From Oreohelix idahoensis (Eukaryota; Mollusca; Gastropoda; Stylommatophora; Oreohelicidae): 64,000 nt of DNA. Below are positions 33,942-44,610 of this stretch, piece after piece. The stretch spans positions 186,001-250,000 of the forward strand of contig JAMPIV010014141.1 in NCBI GenBank assembly GCA_024509875.1, read 5' to 3'. The notes below the pieces were generated by a model. The model saw only the letters and a program-made list of their open reading frames with translations. It did not search any database and was not told the origin of the DNA. Each line of letters opens with the position of its first letter. Within the stretch, counting starts at the first letter, position 1. The position numbers and the translations under genes are program-made.

Positions 33942-35351
33942 TGTTACGCACAGATCTTTCTGAGGCAATACATATATTTACCTGTCTTGATTGTACACTT
34001 TAATTTTGTAAGCCAAGGTGCATAACTCTTGATTTGCGGAGGTTACATTTTACAATTGTTGTTACCTTCTCTTGTGTCTTAACCTGACCATCGGTTTATT
34101 ATTAGACCCATGTCTGGTTGTTTCCTTATATGGCTAGAATATGTCATCTGTTCTTGGAATGTTTGTAACCTGAGTTGAGGTTTATTCTCTGACCATATAA
34201 GGCTCGTTTTGGTCAAGTATCTTTGCTTGGTATGTGTCCAACATCGGCCCATTTGAGTTGAACTCAGGGGTCAAGCGCTTCTGCGCATGTGTCGAATTTA
34301 AAGTTGCTCGAAAGAGACTTCCGTTCCAGGAGTCTTACAAGAGTTCTGATCAGAGTGAGACGCGTTTTCAGCGTCCGTGATCATTTGTCGGGGAATATGG
34401 ATGTCCTCTCGAGTTGTTAGTTTATCTAAAGATGATTTTCCCCTTTGTGATTCTAAGCGCCTGGAGGCGTGTGAGTTGTGGTGATTATTTCAGAAGAAAG
34501 GTAATTGCTCTTCTGATTATTATTTGTCGCCAGTTGTTATGAATAACATTTTGTAGGCTGCTTGCTAACTTTCCCACTGGGCGGGAAAGAGTCTACTGCC
34601 TTAAGAAGTTACAGCTCACGAATCACCCTGTCTTCTATGCATCGGGTTGGTGCATGCCCCAAGGGCTATCTGTTGGTTGAACTCTGTGCTCCGGCGGTAT
34701 CACGTCAGTCACGGTTTGACACCTTTGCTATTAAAGGAACTTAGAGGACATTGCCTGATGTACTCCAGAAGATATGTCTGTCTTGCTGGGGTCAGAAAGG
34801 GAGAGTTGGTTTACTCCCCTACATCTATATATCTCAGCTGTAGTAGAAAAGGATGATGGTTTCAGCACCTGATTATATCTACAGTCGTTTGCTGATGTAT
34901 TTGATACCAATTATATTATTCACCATTGCTATGCTATATGTCGTCAAGATCGTACTGACTTTGTATATGCTGATGAACGTCTACTGTCCTGTGTCGTGAA
35001 TAAATGCATGAAACGTCACCAGCTGTTACCATTACTGACTTTCCTCGTTGTGAGTCAAAGTGACGTCCTTGTGACCTGTGTACTGTAGTCCTGTGTGGAC
35101 CTTCATGTACTATCAACACATCAGACAACCTACCAGACACGAGACACCCTTCCATACAACCTTCAACATCCTCTGGTGTCTACAGAAGTATATTACCACC
35201 ACACTTGGTGACTACCAAATATTACACCAACATTTTGTGGCCAATTCCACTTCTACATTTCTGGGTGGCCAATATTACTTTCAACATTTTTTGGTGAACA
35301 ATAATCACCACTGCTACCCTGTGGTGGACTACAACAAATAATACTTCAACC
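33942..35351 (+). repeat. 3' LTR of outer element
   Basis: 1410 bp starting TGTTACGCACAG. It ends CTTCAACC where the 5' LTR ends CTTCAACA, so the terminal A appears to have mutated to C; GTGCC follows. It lacks the SINE array found in the 5' LTR and so shows the pre-insertion state. Confidence 0.9.
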
Positions 35352-35522
35352 GTGCCCTCTCCCCTGTTGAGAAAAGATCCCAAAAGAAGTTAATAACCCC
35401 GAAGGTCAAAGATTAACACTAGGGTATAGAGAATAAACTACTTAAGCTATCCAGTAAATTCTCAGGTTAGCGAAATAGAAAGAAAAAAAGTGAGTACAAT
35501 GATTGTAACAAAGGAAAATATT

Positions 35523-35523
35523 T

Positions 35524-35558
<35 letters not shown>
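35523..35558. repeat. (TC)n microsatellite
   Basis: Near-pure CT dinucleotide run with one TTTC interruption, a few bases upstream of the first (TTCG)-tailed repeat. Confidence 0.9.
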
Positions 35559-35559
<1 letters not shown>

Positions 35560-35565
35560 CGTGTG

Positions 35566-35676
35566 AGAATAAATAGATTAACTATGGAAGAAGAGAGAAA
35601 GGAAGGGCAGAATGTTAGACGGGCCTGCGTGACCAATTCTAAACCCTTTGAAAATAAAGTTCGTTCGTTCGTTCGT

Positions 35677-35770
<94 letters not shown>

Positions 35771-35775
35771 CATCC

Positions 35776-35823
<48 letters not shown>
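35566..35823 (+). repeat. (TTCG)-tailed short repeat and (TATC)n array, copy 1
   Basis: A unit of about 95 bases, from GAGAATAAAT through GAGAAAGGAAGGGCAGAATG to CCTTTGAAAATAAAG, followed by (TTCG)4 and then a roughly 145-base (TATC)n array (to 35823). The same unit with a (TTCG)6(TC)n tail occurs at 35945-36112. The body plus variable simple tail resembles a small retroposon. The open frame across it reads as SIYL repeats and is an artefact. Confidence 0.75.
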
Positions 35824-35944
35824 CTGATAATGTTTGTACTTTTCAACATATGTTATGTCATGCTTATAAGTAATTAATGTTAATATGAGTGTGCTATATT
35901 ATTATTTTACTTTACAACGTTGAATTCCTTGAATTTGATATGTA

Positions 35945-36069
35945 AAATGCATATGAGAATAAATGAATTCAGTATGAAAGGTGAGAGAAAGGAAGGGCAG
36001 AATGTCAGACGGGCCTGCGTGCCCAATTCTCAACCCTTTGAAAATAAAGTTCGTTCGTTCGTTCGTTCG

Positions 36070-36112
<43 letters not shown>
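35945..36112 (+). repeat. (TTCG)-tailed short repeat and (TC)n array, copy 2
   Basis: A second copy of the 35566 unit, about 85-90% identical by eye, ending CCTTTGAAAATAAAG, then six TTCG units grading into a CT run. It lies about 380 bases downstream of copy 1 in the same orientation. Confidence 0.75.
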
Positions 36113-36117
<5 letters not shown>

Positions 36118-36689
36118 CACTCACTCTGTCATCTGTGGAAACAAACAATCTTGCTTACCTAATAACTGGTGTAGGTATCCCTTGAAAAATTACAATAGTA
36201 TGTACCAATAGGGTCAGGTGGGTTTGCCAAATCTGGCTCCAGACCAGTCTTGATGTCAAATAATAATTTCCAGGTGGTCGCCAAAGTTGGTGGATTAATT
36301 TTTCCTGGATGAGCCCTGTATCACCGCATACAGTTATTGACGCAAAACGTTCTCGGAGGCGTTCACAGTTATAACAAAAGAGAAAAATAGTTCCTGTATT
36401 GTCTAGTCTCTGGGTGCTAATACAACTGTTACGTTTAAAAAAACTGATGATGATAAATTCTATCGGCTTTTCTCTGGGGCGAGTACCGATTATGAAACAG
36501 TACATACTCCTGGATAAAATTCACTTGGGTAACGACAAACTTGTTAACCATTCACTGACGTCAGACTCGTGTGCTGTGCCGTATATTGAAGAAATAAGGG
36601 CTCATTTTATGCCAGGCAGTTAGCTTTTAAAGGATGGATGGCCACTTATTAACGAACCTTCCCTGGATGTCTTTTTTTCGACATGAGTA

Positions 36690-36960
36690 AGCACAGAAAT
36701 AAACAGTGGGAAACCTGAGGCGTGTGAAGAGAAATCATAAACTAAAATAGGAATGTGGCAGCCACTGGTAAAAAAAAAACACTAAATGAAGGACGGCACT
36801 AGACAACAGAAAACTAACAGAAGTAATAGGTTCACATGGGAATCGAACCAGCGATCATCCAAACGATGCCATCCCTTTGCCGTGGGAGTGAATCGCGAAA
36901 GAAAACTCTGCTAACAGTGGCACCCCCAAAAAATATCTTGTTGGCAGTTGTTATTCGCAC
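36690..36960 (-). mobile_element. tRNA-headed SINE related to the 5.4-6.6 kb array
   Basis: Reading minus, the head is GGGGGTGCCACTG with a box B-like GGTTCGATTCC, a GTTAGTTTTCTGTTGTCTAGTG block, and a body ending CCTCAGGTTTCCCACTG. The array at 5438-6578 has the matching CTGTTGTCCAAGTG and CGGGTTTCCC blocks. It is clearly an older or different subfamily. Confidence 0.6.
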
Positions 36961-36984
36961 AACACTATACACAACTATGGAATA

Positions 36985-37200
36985 CATGTAGGGGCGTACT
37001 TAATTTATTTGGCACCCAGGGCGGATACATCCTTTGTCGCCCCCTAACCCCAGAAATCACATAAAAACACTGTTTGGTTCCAAATAGATTTTTAAACAAT
37101 ACAGTATTGTCATAATAGTGTTCGATGGCACCACTTCTCTCCTGGTTGTCATTCGGGGCGGACCTCCCCCTCGCACCCCGCTTAGTACGGACCCGTAAAC
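36985..37200. repeat. GGGGCGGAC-rich repeat, possibly a DNA-transposon relic
   Basis: Runs from GGGGCGTACTTAATTTATTTGG to GGGGCGGACCTCCCCCTCGC and TTAGTACGG. The end resembles, in reverse complement, the block at 53262-53340 (CGGACTGCCCC...CCTCGCACC). The opposing ends GGGGCGTACT and CTTAGTACGGACCC suggest a short inverted-repeat element. Family not identified. Confidence 0.35.
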
Positions 37201-39448
37201 AACCCAGACTTATTATAGACTTTACGTTATTTACAGGTCTTATATGTTAGTGTCTACCACATACAGACTTTTCGTTTATTGTTTAATTCTTTAACGACTT
37301 GCTTGGTTGGTTGCATATGTCCTGTTCTTCACTTCCCTTTTACGCACTATATGAGCCACTGTCTTTATCCTTCAGCTGCGTTTGGAGCATATGTCTTCAA
37401 CCAATTGACGCCAACCGTCTCGGCCTGTGCTATCCATTCAACCATGTCTTCTCTATTCTTTTGTATGTCTATTTTCGATTCAATTTTCCATGCGTTTTGA
37501 GCACCTTTTATTTTATTTACCTTGTCAATTTAAGAGCAAGTACTGATCTGCAATATTATCACCTGGTTACCTGGTTGCCCTATCCGACGACAAAGAATTT
37601 CCCTCACCCCTCGCTTCACTGATGTTTGTCGCTTTCTGCCCATCAGTTCAACATTATGGATTTTGTCATACCATTTTAATTCTTCAATCCAAAAGCCGCT
37701 CCCAGACTTGTTGACGTTTCGCCCTGTGAATCGTCGTAAGCTAATTAGACAGGTCAGCGGATAATACGTTTATCACCTAAGTCGTCTAGCCACCTTTCAT
37801 CATCACTCCTCAGAACAATACGACGCTGCAGGAACAGAAAGAAAGCCATTTTGTTTGTCTGAGCTGCCGGCAATCCGTATCTGTCCGTCTGGCTGATGCA
37901 CGAAAACACAGGTGATAATACTTAATCGTTTCCTCTGGCCCATCTTTGTATCAATATTACCGATAATCTATCTGGGGAGACAATATTGTGGGAAAGCATC
38001 TAGACAGGAAATAAGATTTGTTTGTGAGTTTCCATAAAGATGCAATCGGAAGTATTACTTCCTTATTAGAAAGAGGTCACGCGTTGGAATGTTATAATTT
38101 AAAATTTTAAAACACGTGGCGGATATTATGATCTAACACCCCGACCCATATAGTTCTAAAGAACTTACCATTGGCTTGATTTGAGGGCCGGAAAAGACTT
38201 TAACTTTCATTGGCAAGTTGGTCTAAAAGTACAATCTGGGACTTGACCTGAGAAATGGAAATATAATCTAGTGAAATCGGAGTCACAAATCAGACTGCAT
38301 CGCCACGTCAAGCTAGCAATTCACCAGAGCCAGAGAGAGAGACATCCGACTAAGAATTTCAAAATTATAAGTGACAGATCGAAGTATTTGGGCAACTTTG
38401 AAACTTTGAAGTAAACCCGCATTTTTAAATACAAAGACTGGAAACTAAAAGAACCAGGATAAAGCATTTGGGCAACTTTGAAACTTAAAAGTAAACCCGC
38501 ATTTTTTAAATACAAAGGCTTGAGACCTAATGAATCAGATCACCCGTCATAAGAGGAATGCTACAATTTCCAGACCAAGTGATTCGAAAGCATCTAACCT
38601 AAGATGCTGTGTCCATTCTTACTGTGCCAGGAGATTGTGTTCCCAAAAGTTACTTTAGGTTCGTGGTACAAAGCTGAAAAACGAAAGTTTCTACGCCACT
38701 AGTGTGAGTTAAGAACAGGGATTCAACGCTTACCTCCTACATTGGACGAGTGTGTGAAGAAGTGCCATCATCACAAAAGAATTGACGAAACCACAGCTGA
38801 AGGACTCATTTATACCAGCTATGTTCTCGTAAAAGGAACCAGCAAAAGGACAGTTGTTTTTTTTAAATCCTCACCCAAGTCTCAGTGAAGACAATTTTAT
38901 TTACATCTAAAATTCACCATAATTTTATCGCTATTTTAACCTGCTAAGACTAATTGATTATTAAAGTTGTTACATGTTACTTTAAAACTAAACACTCATT
39001 GTTGATTCCGTTTTTATAGGTATGAAAGCTAATGTACGAGCAAGACTTTTTAATATATAAACATCTAGACATATATTTACATCTATAGGGCAAATACTTA
39101 TAAAAGAAATTCGCTGGATTTACACCATTTGAACGGGCTAAAACCATTGCTTAATTCTTCACAAAAGGCGACAGATCATATATAAGTTAATAGTGTTCTG
39201 CCCTAAGCAGCATTGTTTTTGACTTCTGAAAACATCTTGCGAACACTACCTTGAGATAGAAGCGTCATTATCCTTCTATCTACAACTCTGCCAAGAGTAA
39301 TCTTGTGCGAAGGTAGACACCTTTGAAGACCAATATTATATACTCTTGAGTGTTGACCACTGGTGGACCACTACTGCAGAGCTAAGGGGATGCAATCCGT
39401 GACAATGTATTTAAAATTGCAAACCTGCGATTATTACACGGTGATAAT
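37201..39448. other. Unassigned DNA with an 80-bp tandem duplication
   Basis: No credible gene on either strand. A block around GTATTTGGGCAACTTTGAAAC is repeated in tandem at about 38383-38453 and 38463-38535. Nothing else recognised. Confidence 0.55.
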
Positions 39449-39993
39449 TTTATACGGATTTACTTATTAATAAAGAAAGTGACGTCATGTTGATATGTTG
39501 GAAATGCAGACGCGAACTTTGAAGCAGAAGTGAGGTGATCGTCTGCAAGGAGAGATGCGGCCTGTGTTTGAATGTGAGCGGACGTATATGTATTGAGCTC
39601 TTGCAGTACACTGTGTTTTTTCTGCATCATTCCATCACCAGGACATCAATATACTTAGTTGAGGTGTCCCTGGTTTATTAGATGCAAGAAATGTATGCCT
39701 ATTCATAAAGATGTCCAGTGGACTAGGAATAATAAAGTTTGTATGATTGCCATTGTCCAGCGTTTGATAGTGAACGGACTGGACTACTACTAATTACTGT
39801 ATTTGCCTTTTGGCGAGAACTGACTTCATGGAGCTTTGTGTAAAGTAAAATAAACTGCATATTTGTGAAAGTGTGAAGGAGGTGTTTGTCAGCTCACTGC
39901 AGTTATGCTGATTCTTGTTGTGTGACTACCCCTAGAGTCTACTTTGGCCACGGAGACCTCCTCCGGAATATTTATAATAAACGACACGCATCA
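39449..39993 (+). repeat. 5' LTR of fourth element (left end degraded)
   Basis: Matches 52053-52605 closely from TTACTTATTAATAAAG to ACACGCATCA. The first 70-odd bases of the 3' LTR have no clean counterpart here, so the left end is deleted or diverged and no target duplication could be found. Confidence 0.75.
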
Positions 39994-40962
39994 GAAATTG
40001 GTGGCCTCAAGCCGGGATCTGAAACGTATTATGTGGAACTGTTTCCAGTATACTCAAGTAATTTTTCAAGTCTGAGGACTAATGTTTCAAGAGGAGGAGA
40101 TTTTTTCAAGTGAAGAAAATGTTCAAGATGGCGGTGCTGATCGGCTGCAAGTTTGCATCCTAAATATAACCTTAGTCGCTGCATTTGGATTGAATCGTTG
40201 TTTCCTTGAGGCAGAAGTTGGACCCAGGAGGATTTTTTCTGAAATACAGATAAGTACATTTATTGATTCACGCAGCTTGAGTTTTGAAGAATCTCATTTG
40301 ACAGGGTTCTTTTTTTATATGTTTTATGTATATCTGTATTTACATGTTTGTGTGTTAGGCTTGTTGGTTGGCGAGGGAACCATGAATTCACAATACCAAT
40401 CCTATGGTCGTGAATTCTTGGTAGTTCTATAGGGTTTGGTGCATGGTTTTCTCAGATAGTGGGGCCGGCATTACAAAACTGTCTCTTTACTGCTACAACT
40501 GAGCTTACTATAACCATTGCTATTAGCTGTTTTGCCCTGTTTATTTGTAAATTTGTATTTGTTATCATGTTCATTGTATTTTATTTGGTTTATTCTTCAT
40601 TATTGTTTGTGAGAATTATGTACCTTATCTTGCTATCATGCATTTACTAGATGTATAATATGGTTTGAAATTGTGCTTGTATTGTCATAAGTGTGGTAGA
40701 GCCAATTTTTTTTCATTTTTCTACAGTTTATAAATTTCTGCCTTGGTTTATTCATTAATATTTTCTTGGGATTGCTCTTTCTACTGTTCTCCTGTAATCA
40801 GGTTTGTATTTCTATTTTTTTGCTCCTACTATACCATCTTTATTTAATGCAGTTGATTGATATTGAGTGGTGAAATAATCGTTGCTGAGATTGCTCACAT
40901 ATTAAAAATATATATTAATTATAGTATTGTTGGACAATTTGGAGTCACAATAATAGTGAATT
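39994..40962 (+). other. Leader of fourth element
   Basis: Begins with AAATTGGTGGCCTCAAG at 39995. The rest is T-rich and non-coding; small frames in it have no recognisable domains and were not called. Confidence 0.55.
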
Positions 40963-41317
40963 ATGACTACCTTGGACTATTTTGTTAAGTTTGGAAAGGA
41001 ATGTGGATTGGAGGGAGAAGCTCTAAAAAACTTTGCTATCACTGAGCGTGAAAAGGAAGTGAACAAATTAGACGACATAGCACGGGTGGATATAGCCTTC
41101 TGCAGGGAACAGTTGGATTTCAAAAAAAAAATTGAGGAATTATGAGAAACAAGTGGCAGTCCTGAAACAGGATAATCTGAAACTTCTTCATCCTTGTGGT
41201 TGCCAGAAACAGGAGCTAGAGGATGAGGTAAGCCCATTACGAAAATTAGTAAACAACGAAAAGAGTGTCAGTGGTAAACTTGATCAGCTTAATACAGCTT
41301 TAAAGATAGGGGTATGA
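40963..41317 (+). pseudogene. Gag N-terminus of fourth element
   Basis: MTTLDYFVKFGKECGLEGEA aligns with the MSTLEYFIEQGKSLG start of the nested elements, the best evidence that this element belongs to the same wider group. The first frame stops at 41143-41145 after an eight-base A-run; the neighbouring frame carries on with a charged, coiled-coil-like segment (YEKQVAVLKQDNLKLL) to 41317. It looks like a one-base slip. Confidence 0.7.
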
Positions 41318-41324
41318 TTTCCGA

Positions 41325-41964
41325 GAGGTTGAAGAATGCTGGACTCAGGTGTCCAATACGTCTAGGGTTATTATTCTACTGTCCACTCAGCAGAGTTCAG
41401 TGAAATGTAAGGCACAGTTTTAAACAGTATAAAACTCAGTAATGCCTGTTTGACGTTTTCACAATGAAGATTTTAATCACAATACTTGGCTCCTTAATAA
41501 TTGCATCGACGAATAAGACAATGGCACTCATTAGCCAGTCTATACGTAAGTCTAAGGTCTGTAGACTATCAGAACACTGTCAGAGTCATCTTGCTGAATT
41601 TATTATATATTATAATATTCTTTCTTTCCACATCCTTTCAGCGCTGACATGTCCTTATGAATTATGATCAGACTAGGCTCTATCACTTAGACTACCTAGC
41701 TGAAATACACATATAAACTCAGTACTTAAAGTACATATTCAGGAGCACTTAAGAAACACAGCCTTTTCCCACGGAGACACAAATCCAAAGAGGACGCTAA
41801 CTAGATCGTAAGTTCGACCGTAGCCCGCGAAACCACGTCTGCTAAGAAATCTGCAGACAATGTGACGTACTTCCTGTGTTATCGTAGAAACGATTTGTAA
41901 ATAGGAAGTCAGCTCAACAAACCAAATTTGAGAGCGACCAATAATGGTGTTATGAATTTAGTCA
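41325..41964 (-). mobile_element. Candidate solo LTR in gag (minus)
   Basis: The coiled-coil gag frame is lost between about 41320 and 41980. At the right border the minus strand reads TTATGACTAAATTCATAAC, close to the first bases of the LTRs at 51984 and 59237, then GGAAGTACGTCA and AGCAGACG blocks like theirs. The left border is a guess based on an LTR length near 640. No target duplication found. Confidence 0.4.
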
Positions 41965-41985
41965 TAACAAGACTGTTATGCACAA

Positions 41986-42830
41986 GTGGCTCAGATTCAA
42001 GAACTGACATCTGAGGTTTCTCTTTTGAGATTAAAGGTTGATATGAAAGAGGTGACAGACCGGGACATGAAATGTTCTTGGCGTCAGTTGGAGAGTAAAG
42101 CGGCAGCTCTTGAACTTGAAAATCAAGAACTCAGATGCCTTCAAAATCAACAGGAAAATTTGACTCATGATAAGTTGGCTACCTTTGAGACATTACTCTT
42201 TGAGGAGAAGAGTAAAAATGCAAACCTTGAACAAGTAAATAAGAGGCAGAGTGAAGGAATTTCACTCAAGGATTTGGAAATTTCTAAGTTAAGAAAAAGG
42301 GTTGATGGTTTGCTGGATATTGTGTTACACAAGAATATATTGTCACACATTAGTTATGAAAAACCTATTGTACAACATGCCAGTGGTATCAAATGTGATT
42401 CAAACAGGTCAGCACGACCTGAAAAAGTAATGATCTCATGTCGAGGCAGATACAACTTCCCTCGAAATCACTCTAATGGCAGTGTTTCCAGTCGAAACAA
42501 TACTGCCTCCTCTGGGAGTAAGTCATGGAGACATGGTCACAGTGCATCTGATCTTAAAAATACAGATCAAGGGTGGCGCAAAATTTACTAATAAGAGTCT
42601 GATTGGTGCACGTAAATTTGATGGAAATGGTGGTACTAATTTACCTGGTCAGATTGAAACCATTAAATCTGAAAAAAATGTTTTACAGTACCTTATAAGC
42701 TGTCTTCTACGACATGCTCCAAACCTACAGGCTCGAATGGGGATAGGCATCATATTCAGTTCAATCAGTATGCTACATCATATAATACAGATACGACATC
42801 CACGAGAAAGATAAATGACAATGTTTCTCA
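41986..42830 (+). pseudogene. Gag coiled-coil and basic tail of fourth element
   Basis: A 200-residue stretch: coiled coil (QELTSEVSLLRLKVDMKEV, LESKAAALELENQELR, LEQVNKRQSEGISLKDLEIS), then a Ser/Arg/Asn-rich basic tail (SCRGRYNFPRNHSNGS) like the nucleocapsid part of the nested elements. It stops at 42589-42591; a neighbouring frame stays open to 42814. There is no ATG near 41986, which fits a Gag interior rather than a new gene. Confidence 0.65.
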
Positions 42831-42841
42831 TTTGACTAAGG

Positions 42842-43129
42842 GTGCGTACCACTTATGGTGGTAATAGTGCATACTCACGCACCGTTCTAGTGCGAAATCT
42901 GCAACCCAGCACTACAAGGGGCGCACTGGGTGAATTTTTTCAATTCACTGCTGACGTAAAATTTTTACGTCTTTTGCCTATAAACAGTTTCAATGATAGG
43001 GAGGCAATTATTTATTTTTACTCAAATGTGGATGCACGCATGGTTGTCGATCTTGACAGCTGTGCTTGCTTTCGAGACCATTGTCTTGATGTACAATTGT
43101 TACATGATTCAGCACCACACATATTTTAA
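42842..43129 (+). pseudogene. RRM-like segment in the Gag region
   Basis: About 95 residues with the order expected of an RNA-recognition motif: strand TVLVRNL (RNP2-like), helix GALGEFFQFTA, strand VKFLRLLPIN, strand EAIIYFYSN (RNP1-like aromatic positions), helix VDARMVVDLDS, strand CLDVQLL. No ATG; the frame begins inside the decayed Gag and ends at a stop at 43127-43129. The call is by pattern only. If right, this element used an RRM-like fold where related elements have a basic tail and Cys-His motif. It could instead be an unrelated beta-alpha fold. Confidence 0.45.
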
Positions 43130-43331
43130 TGCGTCCTTGTGCGCGGTTTTCTTTGATTATTCATTTTATTTCAGATCTTGACTATCTCACCTACTGGTTT
43201 CCTACGGTGTCGGATAGTATATCTTCATAAATTTTTCAACTTATTTTGCTTGGCATTATTTCAGTTTATATTTCAGGTATCTCCTGGAGAACAGGTTCAG
43301 AGGCTTCCTGTACTAATTATTCTTTTCCCAG

Positions 43332-43940
43332 GTTCGCAGTCTTTTAGGTCTTGTAGGATTCTACAGAAAATTTGTACCTAATGTTTCAGAAATTATTTCA
43401 GTTATGTCTTCGTTATTAAGAAAGAACTCTCCAAATAGGATTGTTTGGACGCATTCTTGTAATGAGTCATTAAATTTATTGAAATGTTATTTCTCCAAAT
43501 CACCAATTTTAAAATTGCCTGATACTCGATTTCCTTTTATTCTTAGAGTCGACGCCTCTGGTTCAGGGATTGGCGGAATGCTTTTGCAGGAATGTGATGA
43601 TTGTCTACATCCAATTCTGTATGTCAGTCGTAAATTAACACCTACAGAAAAGAAATACCCCATCGTTGAGAGGGAGATACGCACTGTGGTGTATTGTTTT
43701 GCAAAATTGCAACGCTATCTTATTGGTGCGAAATTCGTCTTGGAGACAGATCAGCGGGCCTTGTCCTATCTTAAAACTGCAAAATTTCGTAATGAGAAAG
43801 CTGCCAGAGCATCACTTGCACTCCAGCCCTATGACATTCGTGCCATCAAAGGCAGTCAGAACGTGGTCGCGGATGTGTTATCACGTTGCGTGAAAGACCC
43901 TCTGTCAGCTAACAACACTGCAAATGCAGGTATCATGTGA
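43332..43940 (+). pseudogene. RT C-terminus and RNase H of fourth element
   Basis: It reads VRSLLGLVGFYRKFVPNVSE (end of RT), then a linker and a Ty3-type RNase H with LRVDASGSGIGG, VEREI, LETDQRAL and VVADVLSRC, ending at 43938-43940 shortly after RNase H. The four acidic positions are present. There is no integrase downstream, consistent with integrase having lain upstream as in the Gmr1-like copies. The upstream RT fingers and palm are deleted. Confidence 0.85.
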
Positions 43941-44002
43941 AGTGACAGCAAACCTATCAACTGACTTCTTTGCATGTTGACCAATAGACAGTGTACAATA
44001 TT

Positions 44003-44610
44003 GTGATGTATAATGGACATATAGCCTACAGTAATCTGACAGCCTTTGTTTTCCTCGTTAGCGTTCTATGATTTGCTAGTAAAACCATGCATTTTTCTGC
44101 CTGTCTTACTCACCTTTAATCCACGCCTCTTTTCCTTGAACATAAACAAACGAAGTGTTTACCTACTTTCCGGACCTGCCCGTCAGAAACAGGTAGCGAA
44201 TCAGCTTTTGTTTACCTCGTTTTCCCACGCCAGTATCTGTCAGGCATACGATCTTAGAAAACACGTGAAACAGTCGTAACGGCCTTTGAAGATTTCGGAA
44301 AGGGGAGCTAATGCTTTGAGGTCGAGTCGCGGGGCAAAATCTTCGAAGAACCACGTTAGACGTGAGAATTCTTCTGATGTCGATTGGCAACGCTGAGACA
44401 GAGCGACCGTAAAACCTTTTATCTGGGGAACTCTGTTCACGATTCTCTCGATTCACATAGTAATGTAAAAAGTAACATGTCTATCTATAGATCAGAGAGC
44501 CAATAATATATATAAACTTTGGTTTCTTAAACCCGCTATCAGTTGTCGCTCAGAATTTTGGATAGTCTAAGCACGTATTCTAGAACAATTGTGGAAGATG
44601 TGTTAATAGC
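44003..44610 (+). repeat. LTR-like repeat, copy 1 (partner 58612-59236)
   Basis: Shares with 58612-59236, over about 600 bases, GTGA(T/C)GTATAAT at the start, TCCACGCCTCTTTT..TTGA, GACAGAGCGACCGT..AAACCTTTTATCT, a TATATAAACT TATA-like box and ATCAGTTGTCGCTCAGAATTT about 25 bases after it. That promoter layout suggests a solo LTR of another family. About 70% identical by eye. Boundaries approximate. Confidence 0.5.

Larger units (their letters stand above)
5088..35351 (+). mobile_element. Outer Gmr1-like Ty3/gypsy element (nested host)
   Basis: Two LTRs (5088-7614 and 33942-35351) of the same family bound an element whose gag (8936-10591) and pol (29493-33067) halves are separated by a second complete LTR element. 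GTGCC at 5083-5087 and 35352-35356 is the likely 5-bp target duplication; it requires the terminal A of the 3' LTR to have become C. Primer-binding-like TTTGGTGGCCAGCTGG begins at 7616. The CCCGGGGGTGCGGTAGT tract before 33942 is the likely polypurine-tract region. The two LTRs differ at roughly 23 sites by eye, besides the SINE array in the left one. Several frameshifts, nonsense changes, a SINE and a mutated RT catalytic motif make it dead. Confidence 0.88.

Noticed and set aside
35563..35877. 104-codon frame over the (TATC)n array
   Set aside because: Its SIYL repeats are a direct translation of the microsatellite.
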